From CAVRTM01 sp963696105 (GTDB lineage: Bacteria > Actinomycetota > Actinomycetes > Actinomycetales > Dermatophilaceae): a stretch of 64,000 nucleotides of DNA. A model generated the notes under the pieces. The model saw only the letters and a list, made by a program, of their open reading frames with translations. It did no database searches and was not told where the DNA came from. Positions 25,085 through 33,229 of this stretch are shown one piece after another (position 1 is the first letter of the stretch; every line of letters begins with the position of its first letter). The stretch spans positions 1,302,001-1,366,000 of the forward strand of contig CAVOIP010000005.1 in assembly GCA_963696105.1 (NCBI GenBank), written 5' to 3'. Position numbers and translations under genes: made by a program.

Positions 25085-25147
25085 CACGGCAGCACCCGAC
25101 ACGGCAGCACCCGACACGGCACCAACCCCGACACGGCACCAACCCGA
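25085..25147. repeat. four imperfect tandem copies of a CACGGCA-unit before groEL
   Basis: Units of 15, 15, 17 and 16 nt start at 25085, 25100, 25115 and 25132. All begin CACGGCA and end CCCGA. The array ends 14 nt before the groEL ATG, placing it in the leader. Length variation here could change spacing between the upstream hairpin and the ribosome binding site. Confidence 0.85.
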
Positions 25148-25161
25148 CACCAGGAGGACGC

Positions 25162-26853
25162 ATGGCCAAGGATCTGCGATTCGGCGAGGAAGCCCGGGTG
25201 CTGCTGCAGTCCGGAGTGGACCAGCTTGCCGAGGCGGTGAAGTCGACGCTCGGACCCAAGGGCCGCAACGTCATCCTCGAGAAGATCACCGGCTCACCGG
25301 TGGTGACCAACGACGGGGTGACGATCGCCCGCGAGATCCACCTCAGCGACCAGTTCGAGAACATGGGCGCGCAGCTGGTCAAGGAAGCGGCGATCAAGAC
25401 CAACGACATCGTCGGTGACGGCACGACCACCGCGACGGTGCTCGCCCAGGCGATCGTCCGCGAGGGCATGAAGGCCATCGGGCAGGGCGGGAACCCGGTC
25501 CTGGTCAAGCGCGGCATCGACCTCGCGGTCGGCGCCCTGGTCGCGCACCTGCGCAAGGTGGCCCACCCGATCAGCACGCGGGAGGACTACGCCCGCGTCG
25601 CGGCGATCTCGGCCAACAACGACGACGAGGTCGGCGACGTGCTGGCCGAGGCGCTGTACACCGTCGGCACCACCGGCATCGTCACCGTGGAGGAGTCGCC
25701 GATCCACGGGATGAGCGTGGAGTTCGTCGAGGGCTTCGAGTACGACAACGGCTACCTCTCGCCGTACCTCGTGACCCATCCCGCGAGCCTGGAGGCCGTC
25801 CTGGACGACCCCTACATCCTGCTGAGCAGCGAGAAGATCACCAAGGTCCAGGAGCTCATGCCGATCCTGGACAAGGTGATGCGGGCGCCGAGGCCACTCG
25901 TCGTCATCGCCGAGACCGTCGAGGGCTCCGCCCTGAGCATGCTGGTGCACAACCACGTCAACGGGATCTTCACCGCCGTCGCGACCAAGGCTCCCGGTTT
26001 CGGGGACCGCAGGCTGCGCAAGCTGGAGGACATCGCCACGATCACCGGCGGCCAGGTGTACAGCCGGCACGCGGGCTTCAGCCTGGAGAACATGACCATC
26101 GAGCAGCTCGGCCGGGCGCGGCAGGTCCGGGTCACCGCCGACCGCACGACCATCATCGACGGCGCGGGGTCGGCCGAGCAGGTCGAGTTCCGCCTGGCCC
26201 AGCTGCGGGCCGAGCTGGAGCGGGCCACCTTCGGCATCGACGAGGACGTGCTGACCGAGCGGATCGGCTCGCTGTCGGGCAAGGTCGCCGTCGTCCGGGT
26301 CGGGGCCCCCACCAACGCCGAGCTGGCCGAGCTGCAGCACCGCGTCGAGGACGCCCTGTCGGCGACCCGCGCCGCGATGGCCGAGGGCATCCTCGCCGGG
26401 GGCGGGGTGGCGCTCCTGCACGCGGCGCCGGCGCTCGACGCGCTGCAGCTGAAGGGCGACTACGCCGTCGGGGTGGAGATCGTGCGCCGCTCGCTGACCG
26501 AGCCGACGTACCTCATCGCCACCAACGCGGGATATCCCGGGCACGACGTGGTGGCCGAGGTCAGCGGGATGGGGCTGCACGAGGGGTTCGACGCCCTCGA
26601 GGGCCGGTACGGCGACATGTTCGAGATGGGCATCATCGACCCTCTGCGGGTGTGCCGCTCGGCGCTGGAGAACGGCGCCTCGGTCGCGGGGCTGCTGCTC
26701 ACCACCAACACCCTGATCGCCGAGGAGCAGACGCCGTGGGGCGGCAGCCGGGCCCTGATGACCGAGTTCGGGGCGCTGGACGAGGGCCTGCACCAGCCGT
26801 CGCCGGACGCCAGCACGCCGCAGTCGCTGGGCCTCGGCCCGTCGGTCGGATGA
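25162..26853 (+). CDS. mimG: dedicated GroEL chaperonin of the monooxygenase operon (MimG-like)
   Basis: 563 residues from the ATG at 25162 with AGGAGG upstream. Clear GroEL: AEAVKSTLGPKGRNVILEK, ATP-binding GDGTTTATVLAQAI near residue 88, and EGILAGGGVALLHAAPALDAL. The C-terminus (SPDASTPQSLGLGPSVG) lacks the Gly-Met repeat tail of housekeeping GroELs, and no groES is adjacent. MimG of Mycobacterium is needed to fold MimA, so a specialised chaperone for the hydroxylase is the likely role. ATGA overlap couples it to the next gene. Confidence 0.92.
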   Translation: MAKDLRFGEEARVLLQSGVDQLAEAVKSTLGPKGRNVILEKITGSPVVTNDGVTIAREIHLSDQFENMGAQLVKEAAIKTNDIVGDGTTTATVLAQAIVREGMKAIGQGGNPVLVKRGIDLAVGALVAHLRKVAHPISTREDYARVAAISANNDDEVGDVLAEALYTVGTTGIVTVEESPIHGMSVEFVEGFEYDNGYLSPYLVTHPASLEAVLDDPYILLSSEKITKVQELMPILDKVMRAPRPLVVIAETVEGSALSMLVHNHVNGIFTAVATKAPGFGDRRLRKLEDIATITGGQVYSRHAGFSLENMTIEQLGRARQVRVTADRTTIIDGAGSAEQVEFRLAQLRAELERATFGIDEDVLTERIGSLSGKVAVVRVGAPTNAELAELQHRVEDALSATRAAMAEGILAGGGVALLHAAPALDALQLKGDYAVGVEIVRRSLTEPTYLIATNAGYPGHDVVAEVSGMGLHEGFDALEGRYGDMFEMGIIDPLRVCRSALENGASVAGLLLTTNTLIAEEQTPWGGSRALMTEFGALDEGLHQPSPDASTPQSLGLGPSVG

Positions 26854-27521
26854 CCACCGCGGACGGCACCACCGTCGGCCCGCCGCCGGTCGTGCGCCGG
26901 GTCGAGTCCCCGGCCGCGACGGCGCTCGCGGACCTGTGTGCGGCGTTCGAGGACCTGCAGACGGCGCTGCGGTGCTGCGAGCTCCTGGTGGCCTCGCTCG
27001 CCGTGGGCGCCGGCGGCCCGGCCGGGAGGGGGACCGACCCCGTGACGACCGAGGCGCTCTGGACCACGGCGCTGCTGTCGTACGCCCGGTGCTTCTCCAC
27101 GGGCGAGGACGAGGGCGACGGGAAGGGCGAGGGCCCACCCGTCGCTGCCCTCGGTGAGGACGACGTGGCTGCCACGCAGGCCGGCGCCGAGGCGCTGAAG
27201 TGGCACCGGGTCTTCCTGCGGCTGCGGGACCACTACGCGAACCGGTCGGTCAACCCGCGCGAGCGCTTCTCGGTCGGGGTCGCGCAGGACGCCGACGGTG
27301 CGGCCGCCGGCGTGGCGATCACCTCGATCCGGCAGCCGCTCGTGGACGACGTCACCGTCCGGCAGATGGGCGCGGTCGCGTACGCCCTCAGCACGGTGGT
27401 CGACGCGCGGATCGGAACCGGCCAGGAGCGCCTGTTCGAGGAGCTGAAGGAGGTGCCACCAGCGGAGCTGGACCAGCTCGCCACCCTGGACGTCGCGCTG
27501 TCCGACGCCCCGCGGGAGTGA
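26850..27521 (+). CDS. hypothetical protein between groEL and the NRAMP gene
   Basis: 223 residues from an ATG at 26850 overlapping the groEL stop (ATGA). No signal peptide or membrane segment. The first ~75 residues are helical (ALADLCAAFEDLQTALRCCELLVASLAVG). The middle has LWTTALLSYARCFSTGEDEGDG, and the second half LKWHRVFLRLRDHYANRSVNPRERFSVGVAQD resembles small helical proteins with a conserved His-Arg surface. No family recognised with confidence. Tight coupling to groEL and to the transporter 3 nt downstream suggests it belongs to the monooxygenase system, perhaps in assembly. Confidence 0.8.
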   Translation: MTTADGTTVGPPPVVRRVESPAATALADLCAAFEDLQTALRCCELLVASLAVGAGGPAGRGTDPVTTEALWTTALLSYARCFSTGEDEGDGKGEGPPVAALGEDDVAATQAGAEALKWHRVFLRLRDHYANRSVNPRERFSVGVAQDADGAAAGVAITSIRQPLVDDVTVRQMGAVAYALSTVVDARIGTGQERLFEELKEVPPAELDQLATLDVALSDAPRE

Positions 27522-27524
27522 GCG

Positions 27525-28766
27525 GTGCACCAGCACCCGGCCAGGGGCCCGGCAGCGGTCGCGTTCGTGCGCGGTCCGCTGCCGCTCTTCGGCCCCGCGT
27601 TCGTGGCCGCCGTCGCCTACGTCGACCCCGGCAACTTCGCCACCAACGTCACGGCCGGGTCGACGTACGGCTATCTGCTGCTGTGGGTCCTGGTGGTCAG
27701 CAACCTCATGGCCATGCTGATCCAGTACCTCTCGGCCAAGGCCGGCATCGCCACCGGCAAGAGCCTCGGTGAGCTCTGCCGCGAGGCCTACCCGCGCCGG
27801 GTGACGTGGGGCCTGTGGCTGCAGGCGGAGCTCGTGGCGATCGCCACCGACCTGGCCGAGGTGCTCGGCGGGGCCGTGGCGCTGCAGCTGCTGTTCGGGC
27901 TCCCGCTGCTGGCCGGAGGCATCATCACCGGGGTCGTGGCCTTCGCCCTGCTCGGCCTGCAGCAGCGCGGGGCCCGCCCGCTCGAGGTGGTCGTCACCGG
28001 CCTGATGCTGGTGGTGCTGGCGGGCTTCCTCTACAGCCTGGTCGTGGGTGGGGTCGACCCGGCCGGTGTGGTCTCGGGGCTCGAGCCGCGGTTCGAGGGC
28101 CCCACGAGCCTGCTGCTGGCGACGGGCATGCTGGGGGCGACGGTGATGCCACACGTGATCTACCTGCACGGGTCGCTGACCCAGCACCGCTACGCGCGGG
28201 CCACCGAGGAGCAGCGGATCGGCCTGCTGCGCAGCCAACGGCTCGACGTCGTCGCGGCGATGAGCCTCGCCGGGGTCGTCAACATGATCATGCTCGTGGT
28301 CGCCGCCCGCCTGCTGTCGGGCTCCGCGGCTCCCGTCACCACGCTCGAGGGTGCCCACGCCGGACTGGGTGCCGCGCTGGGACCGACCGCCGCCACGCTG
28401 TTCGCGCTGGCGCTGCTGGCCTCCGGCATCGCCGCGTCAGGTGTCGGCACGCTCGCCGGACAGGTGGTGATGGACGGCTTCCTGCGCCGCCGGATCCCGC
28501 TGGTGCTGCGCCGGCTGGTCACCCTGGCCCCCGCGGTGGCCGTGATCGCCGTCGGGGTCGACGTCACCCGCGCGCTGGTCTTCTCGCAGGTGGTGCTGTC
28601 GTTCGGCATCCCGTTCGCCCTGGTGCCGCTGGTCCTGCTGACGCGACGGCGCACGCTCATGGGGGCCCTCGTCAACCGCCGCGTCACGACGGTCGCCGCG
28701 TCGGTCGTGGCGGCGGTCATCATCGCGCTGAACCTGACCCTGGTCGGGCTCACGCTCGCGGGCTAG
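27525..28766 (+). CDS. NRAMP family divalent metal transporter
   Basis: 413 residues from a GTG at 27525. About eleven membrane helices. The TM1 metal-binding motif DPGN is at 34-37 (AYVDPGNFATNVTAGS) and the TM6 motif MPH lies near residue 209 (GATVMPHVIYLHGSL), so metal-binding residues for Mn2+/Fe2+ are present. It begins 3 nt after the 223-aa gene and ends the run of same-strand genes starting at 18447, so it may supply iron to the diiron hydroxylase. The symbol mntH is avoided because the metal is uncertain. Its TAG overlaps the stop of the convergent acetyltransferase in a shared CTAG. Confidence 0.9.
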   Translation: MHQHPARGPAAVAFVRGPLPLFGPAFVAAVAYVDPGNFATNVTAGSTYGYLLLWVLVVSNLMAMLIQYLSAKAGIATGKSLGELCREAYPRRVTWGLWLQAELVAIATDLAEVLGGAVALQLLFGLPLLAGGIITGVVAFALLGLQQRGARPLEVVVTGLMLVVLAGFLYSLVVGGVDPAGVVSGLEPRFEGPTSLLLATGMLGATVMPHVIYLHGSLTQHRYARATEEQRIGLLRSQRLDVVAAMSLAGVVNMIMLVVAARLLSGSAAPVTTLEGAHAGLGAALGPTAATLFALALLASGIAASGVGTLAGQVVMDGFLRRRIPLVLRRLVTLAPAVAVIAVGVDVTRALVFSQVVLSFGIPFALVPLVLLTRRRTLMGALVNRRVTTVAASVVAAVIIALNLTLVGLTLAG

Positions 28767-29587
28767 GCGCCGTCCGGCAGGTGCCGCGGCGAGGACCCGG
28801 GCACCATGCGCGTCACCCGGGACGTCGCCACCGCCCCGAGCGACCACGCCAGGGGCATCGCGGCCTCGCTCGCCACGGCCACACAGGCCCGGATGCCGCT
28901 CGCCCTCGCCTCGGCGCAGGCCGTCTCCACCAGCAGGCGCCCGATGCCCTGCCCCCGCGCCCCGGGCAGGACGCCGCAGTGGAAGAGAACGGCGACCCCG
29001 TCGGCGCGCGCCGTGCTCACCACGCCGACCGGAGCGCCGTCGAGGACGGCCACGAGGGCGGCGCACGACGGATGCCGGACCACCTCGGCCAGCGCGGCGC
29101 AGGGCGCTCCGAACACGTCGCCGTGGACCTCGGCCCAGTCGCGGACGTCCCAGGCGGTGACGACCCGGCGCAGCTGCACGCGGGGGCCGGGTGAGGGCAC
29201 CGGGACCGTGGCCCGCAGGTCCAGCCACACGGCCGTGCTCGCGGACCCGACGACGAAGCCGCGGCGCTCGAGCTGGGCGCGCAGGATGTCGCCGCCGAGG
29301 TGGTCCCAGACGTGAAACGTCCAGGGGAGGTCGCTGGTCGACATCACGGCGAGGCAGGTGTCGAGCTCGCGCTCGCTGTCGGGTCCACGGAAGCGGCGAG
29401 CGTCGTAGCGGAGCACACCGTTGGAGCCGGGGAGGGTGGTCGCGCTCATGGCCCACAGGGCCTGGCCGGTGTGGTGGACGACGCCGCCGGGGAGGAGGGG
29501 GAGCAGACGCGACTGGACCATCGTCAGCACCGCATCGAGTCGGCGCTCACGTTCCATCGCGTCGCTGGGGTCAGCGAGCGCCGGCAT
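28763..29587 (-). CDS. GNAT family N-acetyltransferase
   Basis: 274 residues from the ATG at 29587. The C-terminal half (about 140-260) is a GNAT domain: VQLRRVVTAWDVRDWAEVH, the acetyl-CoA pyrophosphate-binding stretch GVLPGARGQGIGRLLVETAC, and a following helix with ARASGIRACVAVASEAA. The N-terminal ~130 residues look like a second, degenerate GNAT lobe (GGVVHHTGQALWAMSATTLPGSNGVLRYDA). A TAGCCT hexamer is 6 nt upstream of the ATG, indicating a leaderless transcript. Substrate unknown. Converges on the NRAMP gene. Confidence 0.85.
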   Translation of the reverse strand: MPALADPSDAMERERRLDAVLTMVQSRLLPLLPGGVVHHTGQALWAMSATTLPGSNGVLRYDARRFRGPDSERELDTCLAVMSTSDLPWTFHVWDHLGGDILRAQLERRGFVVGSASTAVWLDLRATVPVPSPGPRVQLRRVVTAWDVRDWAEVHGDVFGAPCAALAEVVRHPSCAALVAVLDGAPVGVVSTARADGVAVLFHCGVLPGARGQGIGRLLVETACAEARASGIRACVAVASEAAMPLAWSLGAVATSRVTRMVPGSSPRHLPDGA

Positions 29588-29693
29588 GGGGTCAGGCTAC
29601 GGACGGCGTCCGGGGTCGCGATCCCTCAAAAGGCGGATTTTTTCCCGGTCGGCACCCGTTCGAGGAACTAGTCACCCGGGCCCGGCTCCCCCG

Positions 29694-30671
29694 TCAGGGA
29701 GTGAGCAGCACCTTGCCGATGTGCGTGCTGGCCTCCAGCTCCCGGTGGGCGTCGGCGGCGTCCGTCAGCGGGTAGGTGCCGTGCACGATCGGGCGCACCC
29801 GGCCCGAGGCCACCAGCGGCCACACGTGCTCGCGCACGGCCGCGACGATGGTCGCCTTCTCCGCGGCCGGGCGCGCGCGCAGCGAGGTCGCCACGACGGC
29901 GGCACGCTTGCGCAGCAGGGCCCCCAGGTCCAGCTCGGCCCGGGCCCCTCCCTGGAGGCCGATGACCACGAGCCGGCCGTTGGTGGCGAGCACCTCGACG
30001 TTGCGCGCGAGGTACTTCGCGCCCATGTTGTCCAGGACCACGTCGGCGCCGGCCCCGTCGGTGTGCTCGCGCAGCACCTCGACGAAGTCCTGCTCGCGGT
30101 AGTTCACCAGGATCTCGGCGCCCAGCTCGCGGCAGGCCTCCAGCTTGGCGGCGCTGCCGGCCGTGACCGCGACGTGCGCGCCGATCTCCCGGGCGAGCTG
30201 GATCGCCATGGTGCCGATGCCGCTGGAGCCGCCGTGCACCAGCAGCGTCTGGCCGGGCTGCAGGCTCGCGGTCATGAAGACGTTGGACCAGACGGTGCAG
30301 ACCACCTCCGGCAGCGCGGCCGCGTCCCGCAGCGACACCCCGGCCGGCACCGGCAGCAGCTGGCCGGCGGGCACGACCACCTGCTCGGCGTACCCGCCGC
30401 CGGACAGCAGTGCGCACACCTCGTCGCCGACCGCCCAGCCCTGCACCTCGTCGCCGACGGCGGCGACCGTGCCACTCACCTCCAGGCCGGGGTATGCCGA
30501 GGCGCCCGGCGGCGGGTCGTAGAAGCCCTGGCGCTGCATCAGGTCGGCACGGTTCACCCCTGCCGCGGCCACGGTGACGAGGACCTCGGTGGGGCCGGGC
30601 TCGGGCGCAGGCACGTCGGCGAGCACCAGGGCGTCGGCGTCGCCGGGGACAGGGATCGTGATGGCCTTCAT
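29694..30671 (-). CDS. NAD(P)H:quinone oxidoreductase, zinc-less MDR type
   Basis: 325 residues from the ATG at 30671. Starts MKAITIPVPGDADALVLADVPAPEPGPTEVLV and carries the quinone-oxidoreductase pattern GVNRADLMQRQGFYDPPPGAS, without the structural zinc cysteines. The nucleotide-binding site is LLVHGGSSGIGTMAIQLAR near residue 147. Closest to the PIG3/QOR subgroup, which reduces quinones and diamide with NADPH. TAGTGT 7 nt before the ATG suggests a leaderless mRNA. It lies 10 nt downstream of the iclR stop region in tail-to-head order but probably has its own promoter. Confidence 0.9.
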   Translation of the reverse strand: MKAITIPVPGDADALVLADVPAPEPGPTEVLVTVAAAGVNRADLMQRQGFYDPPPGASAYPGLEVSGTVAAVGDEVQGWAVGDEVCALLSGGGYAEQVVVPAGQLLPVPAGVSLRDAAALPEVVCTVWSNVFMTASLQPGQTLLVHGGSSGIGTMAIQLAREIGAHVAVTAGSAAKLEACRELGAEILVNYREQDFVEVLREHTDGAGADVVLDNMGAKYLARNVEVLATNGRLVVIGLQGGARAELDLGALLRKRAAVVATSLRARPAAEKATIVAAVREHVWPLVASGRVRPIVHGTYPLTDAADAHRELEASTHIGKVLLTP

Positions 30672-30681
30672 GGCTCCGACA

Positions 30682-31500
30682 CTAGGCGGGGGCGGTCGCG
30701 CCCGCTCGACGGCCTCCGGGCACCTCCCGCTCGCCGGCCGCGGCGCGCCCCCGGATCCGCCGGGAGAGCTCGCCGGCGGCGGCGCTCACCCGGGCGGCCA
30801 GCGGCCCGCGCTCGGCCTCGGCCACCTCGTGGACCGGGTACGTGACCGCGACCCCCGCGACGGGGTGGCCGGAGTGGTCCAGGACGGCCGACGCCACCGA
30901 CGCGAACCCGGGGGTGACCGACCCGTCCTCGTGGGCGAAGCCGTCGCGCCGTACCCGGGTGAGCTCCTGGCGCAGCGCCGGCAGCGACCCCGGGCCCACA
31001 CCGTGACGCTGGACGAACGCGGCGCGTGAGGGGAACAGCGCCCGGACCTGCGCCGGAGGCAGGGCGGCCAGCATGGCCAGCCCACTCGCGGTCAGGTGCG
31101 CAGGGAGCCGGACGCCCACGTCGGTCACCAGCGGCGGGCGCCCCGCCGCGCGCTCCTCCACGACGTACAGCACGTCGCGCCCGTGCAGCACCGCGAGGTG
31201 GGCGTTGTGCGTGGTGCTGTCGACCAGCCGCGCCAGGACCGGCCGCGCGATCCGCTGCAGGGGCTCCTGCCGGGTGTACGCCGAGCCGAGCTCGAACGCG
31301 GCCACCCCCAGGCCGTAGCGGCGCTCCTCGGCGAGGTGGGTCACGAAGCCCTCGCGGCGCAGCACCGCCAGCAGGTGGTAGACGCTCGACCGCGGCAGCC
31401 CGAGGTCGCGGGCGATCGCGGCGGCCGGCACCGGCTCGGGGTGTCGCGCGATCAGCTGCAGGACGGCAAGTGCCTGACCGGCGGAGGCGGCGTTGGGCAT
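30682..31500 (-). CDS. IclR family regulator, probable hut regulator
   Basis: 272 residues from the ATG at 31500; a longer frame reaches upstream but overlaps hutH. N-terminal winged helix (1-70): SAGQALAVLQLIARHPEPVPAAAIARDLGLPRSSVYHLLAVLRREGFV. C-terminal effector domain (about 85-255) with VLARLVDSTTHNAHLAVLHGRDVLYV and LPAHLTASGLAMLAALPPAQV. Divergent from hutH across 70 nt containing a clean 7-6-7 palindrome. Most likely controls histidine utilization in response to urocanate or a similar intermediate; inference from position. Confidence 0.9.
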   Translation of the reverse strand: MPNAASAGQALAVLQLIARHPEPVPAAAIARDLGLPRSSVYHLLAVLRREGFVTHLAEERRYGLGVAAFELGSAYTRQEPLQRIARPVLARLVDSTTHNAHLAVLHGRDVLYVVEERAAGRPPLVTDVGVRLPAHLTASGLAMLAALPPAQVRALFPSRAAFVQRHGVGPGSLPALRQELTRVRRDGFAHEDGSVTPGFASVASAVLDHSGHPVAGVAVTYPVHEVAEAERGPLAARVSAAAGELSRRIRGRAAAGEREVPGGRRAGATAPA

Positions 31501-31506
31501 CCTGCA

Positions 31507-31526
31507 GTGTCTCAGATACGAGACAC
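31507..31526. promoter_or_regulatory. operator between iclR and hutH
   Basis: GTGTCTC-AGATAC-GAGACAC, perfect 7-bp arms with a 6-bp centre, 6 nt from the iclR start and 44 nt from hutH. Likely the binding site of the IclR protein. The half-site equals that of the activator sites at 18318 and 18738, with different spacing. Confidence 0.7.
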
Positions 31527-31570
31527 AACCGGGTGCCGACGGGTGTGCGGGGACCGCGACGGGCGCTGGA

Positions 31571-33170
31571 ATGGATGCCATGAGCCTTCCGCACGCCACC
31601 ACGGACACCGTGGCACCGCCGACGACCACCCCCGCTCCCGTCACCGTGGGGACCGGCGCACCCTCCTTCGCCGACGTCGTCGCCGTCGCACGGCACGGGG
31701 CCCGCGTGGAGCTGTCGCCTGAGGCGCTGGCCGAGGTCCGCCGCACCCGCGCGGTGATCGAGGGCCTGGCCGACGACGTGGAGCCGCACTACGGGGTCTC
31801 CACCGGCTTCGGCGCCCTCGCCACCCGGCACATCCCCACCCCGCTGCGGGCCCAGCTGCAGCGCAGCCTCGTGCGCAGCCACGCCGCCGGCTCCGGCGCC
31901 GAGGTGGAGCGCGAGGTCGTCCGCGCCCTGATGCTGCTGCGCCTGTCGACCCTGGCCACCGGCCGCACCGGCGTGCGGGAGGAGGTCGTGACGACGTACG
32001 CCGCGCTGCTGAACGCGGGCCTGACCCCCGTGGTGCACGAGTACGGCAGCCTGGGCTGCTCCGGCGACCTGGCGCCGCTCGCGCACTGCGCGCTGGCGCT
32101 GATGGGGGAGGGGCGGGTCCGCGACGCCGCGGGCACGCTGCGCGACACGGCCGACGCGCTCGCGGAGCACGGCATCTCCCCGGTCGTGCTGCGCGAGAAG
32201 GAGGGCCTCGCGCTGATCAACGGCACCGACGGCATGCTGGGGATGCTCGTGCTGGCGATCGAGGACCTGCGGCTGCTGCTGACGACGGCCGACGTCACCG
32301 CCGCGATGAGCGTCGAGGGCCTGCTCGGCACCGACGCCGTCTTCGCCGAGGACCTGCAGGCGCTGCGGCCCGCACCCCGGCCAGGCCGCGTCGGCGGCGA
32401 ACCTGCGGACGCTGCTGGCCGGCAGCCCGATCATGGACAGCCACCGCGGGCCGGAGTGCACCCGCGTCCAGGACGCCTACTCCCTGCGCTGTGCCCCGCA
32501 GGTCGCCGGCGGGGTGCGCGACACCGTGGAGCACGCGGCCCTGGTGGCCGGGCGCGAGCTGGCCGCCGCGGTCGACAACCCCGTGGTGACCCTGGACGGG
32601 CGGGTGGAGTCCAACGGCAACTTCCACGGCGCCCCGGTCGCCTACGTGCTGGACTTCCTCGCCATCGTCGCCGCCGACCTGGCCAGCATGTCCGAGCGCC
32701 GCACCGACCGGTTCCTGGACGTCTCGCGCAACCACGGCCTGCACGCGTTCCTCGCCGACGACCCGGGCGTCGACTCCGGGCACATGATCGCGCAGTACAC
32801 CCAGGCCGCGATCGTCTCGGAGATGAAGCGGCTCGCCGTCCCCTCCAGCGTCGACTCGATCCCGAGCTCGGCGATGCAGGAGGACCACGTCTCGATGGGC
32901 TGGTCCGGCGCGCGCAAGCTGCGCCGCGCGGTCGACGGCCTCACCCGCGTCCTCGCGGTCGAGCTGCTCACCGCCGCCCGTGGCCTGCAGCTGCGGGCGC
33001 CGCTCGAGGCCGCCCCCGCCACCGACGCGGTCGTCCGGGCCCTGCGCCGGACGACGCCCGGGCCGGGCACCGACCGCTACCTCGCCCCCGAGATCGAGGC
33101 GGCCGTCGGGTTCGTCGCCTCCGGCGCCGCCGTCGCGGCCGCCGAGTCGGTCACCGGCCCGCTGCACTGA
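31571..33170 (+). pseudogene. hutH: histidine ammonia-lyase (one frameshift)
   Basis: Starts at ATG 31571 (a second ATG is 9 nt on). The first 266 residues are normal HutH, including the MIO-forming motif GSLGCSGDLAPLAH near residue 163. The triad is Cys-Ser-Gly instead of the common Ala-Ser-Gly, a variant I believe occurs in actinobacterial HutH. After AEDLQALRP near 32370 one extra C in a GGCCC run shifts the frame; the rest (NLRTLLAGSPIMDSHRG through ESVTGPLH, stop 33170) continues in the +1 frame. Corrected length is about 532. The enzyme deaminates L-histidine to urocanate, step one of the pathway. Sequencing error is likely. Confidence 0.9.
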
Positions 33171-33229
33171 CCCTGCTGTCCCTGCTGTCCCTGCCCTGCG
33201 AAACCCCCGATCCGTCAAGGAGACCTGTC

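Noticed and set aside
25085..25147. CRISPR-like array before groEL
   Set aside because: Units are contiguous, 15-17 nt, with no spacers and no cas genes nearby.
33171..33229. CCTGCTGT direct repeats between hutH and hutU
   Set aside because: Only two full short units; too little to call a functional repeat.
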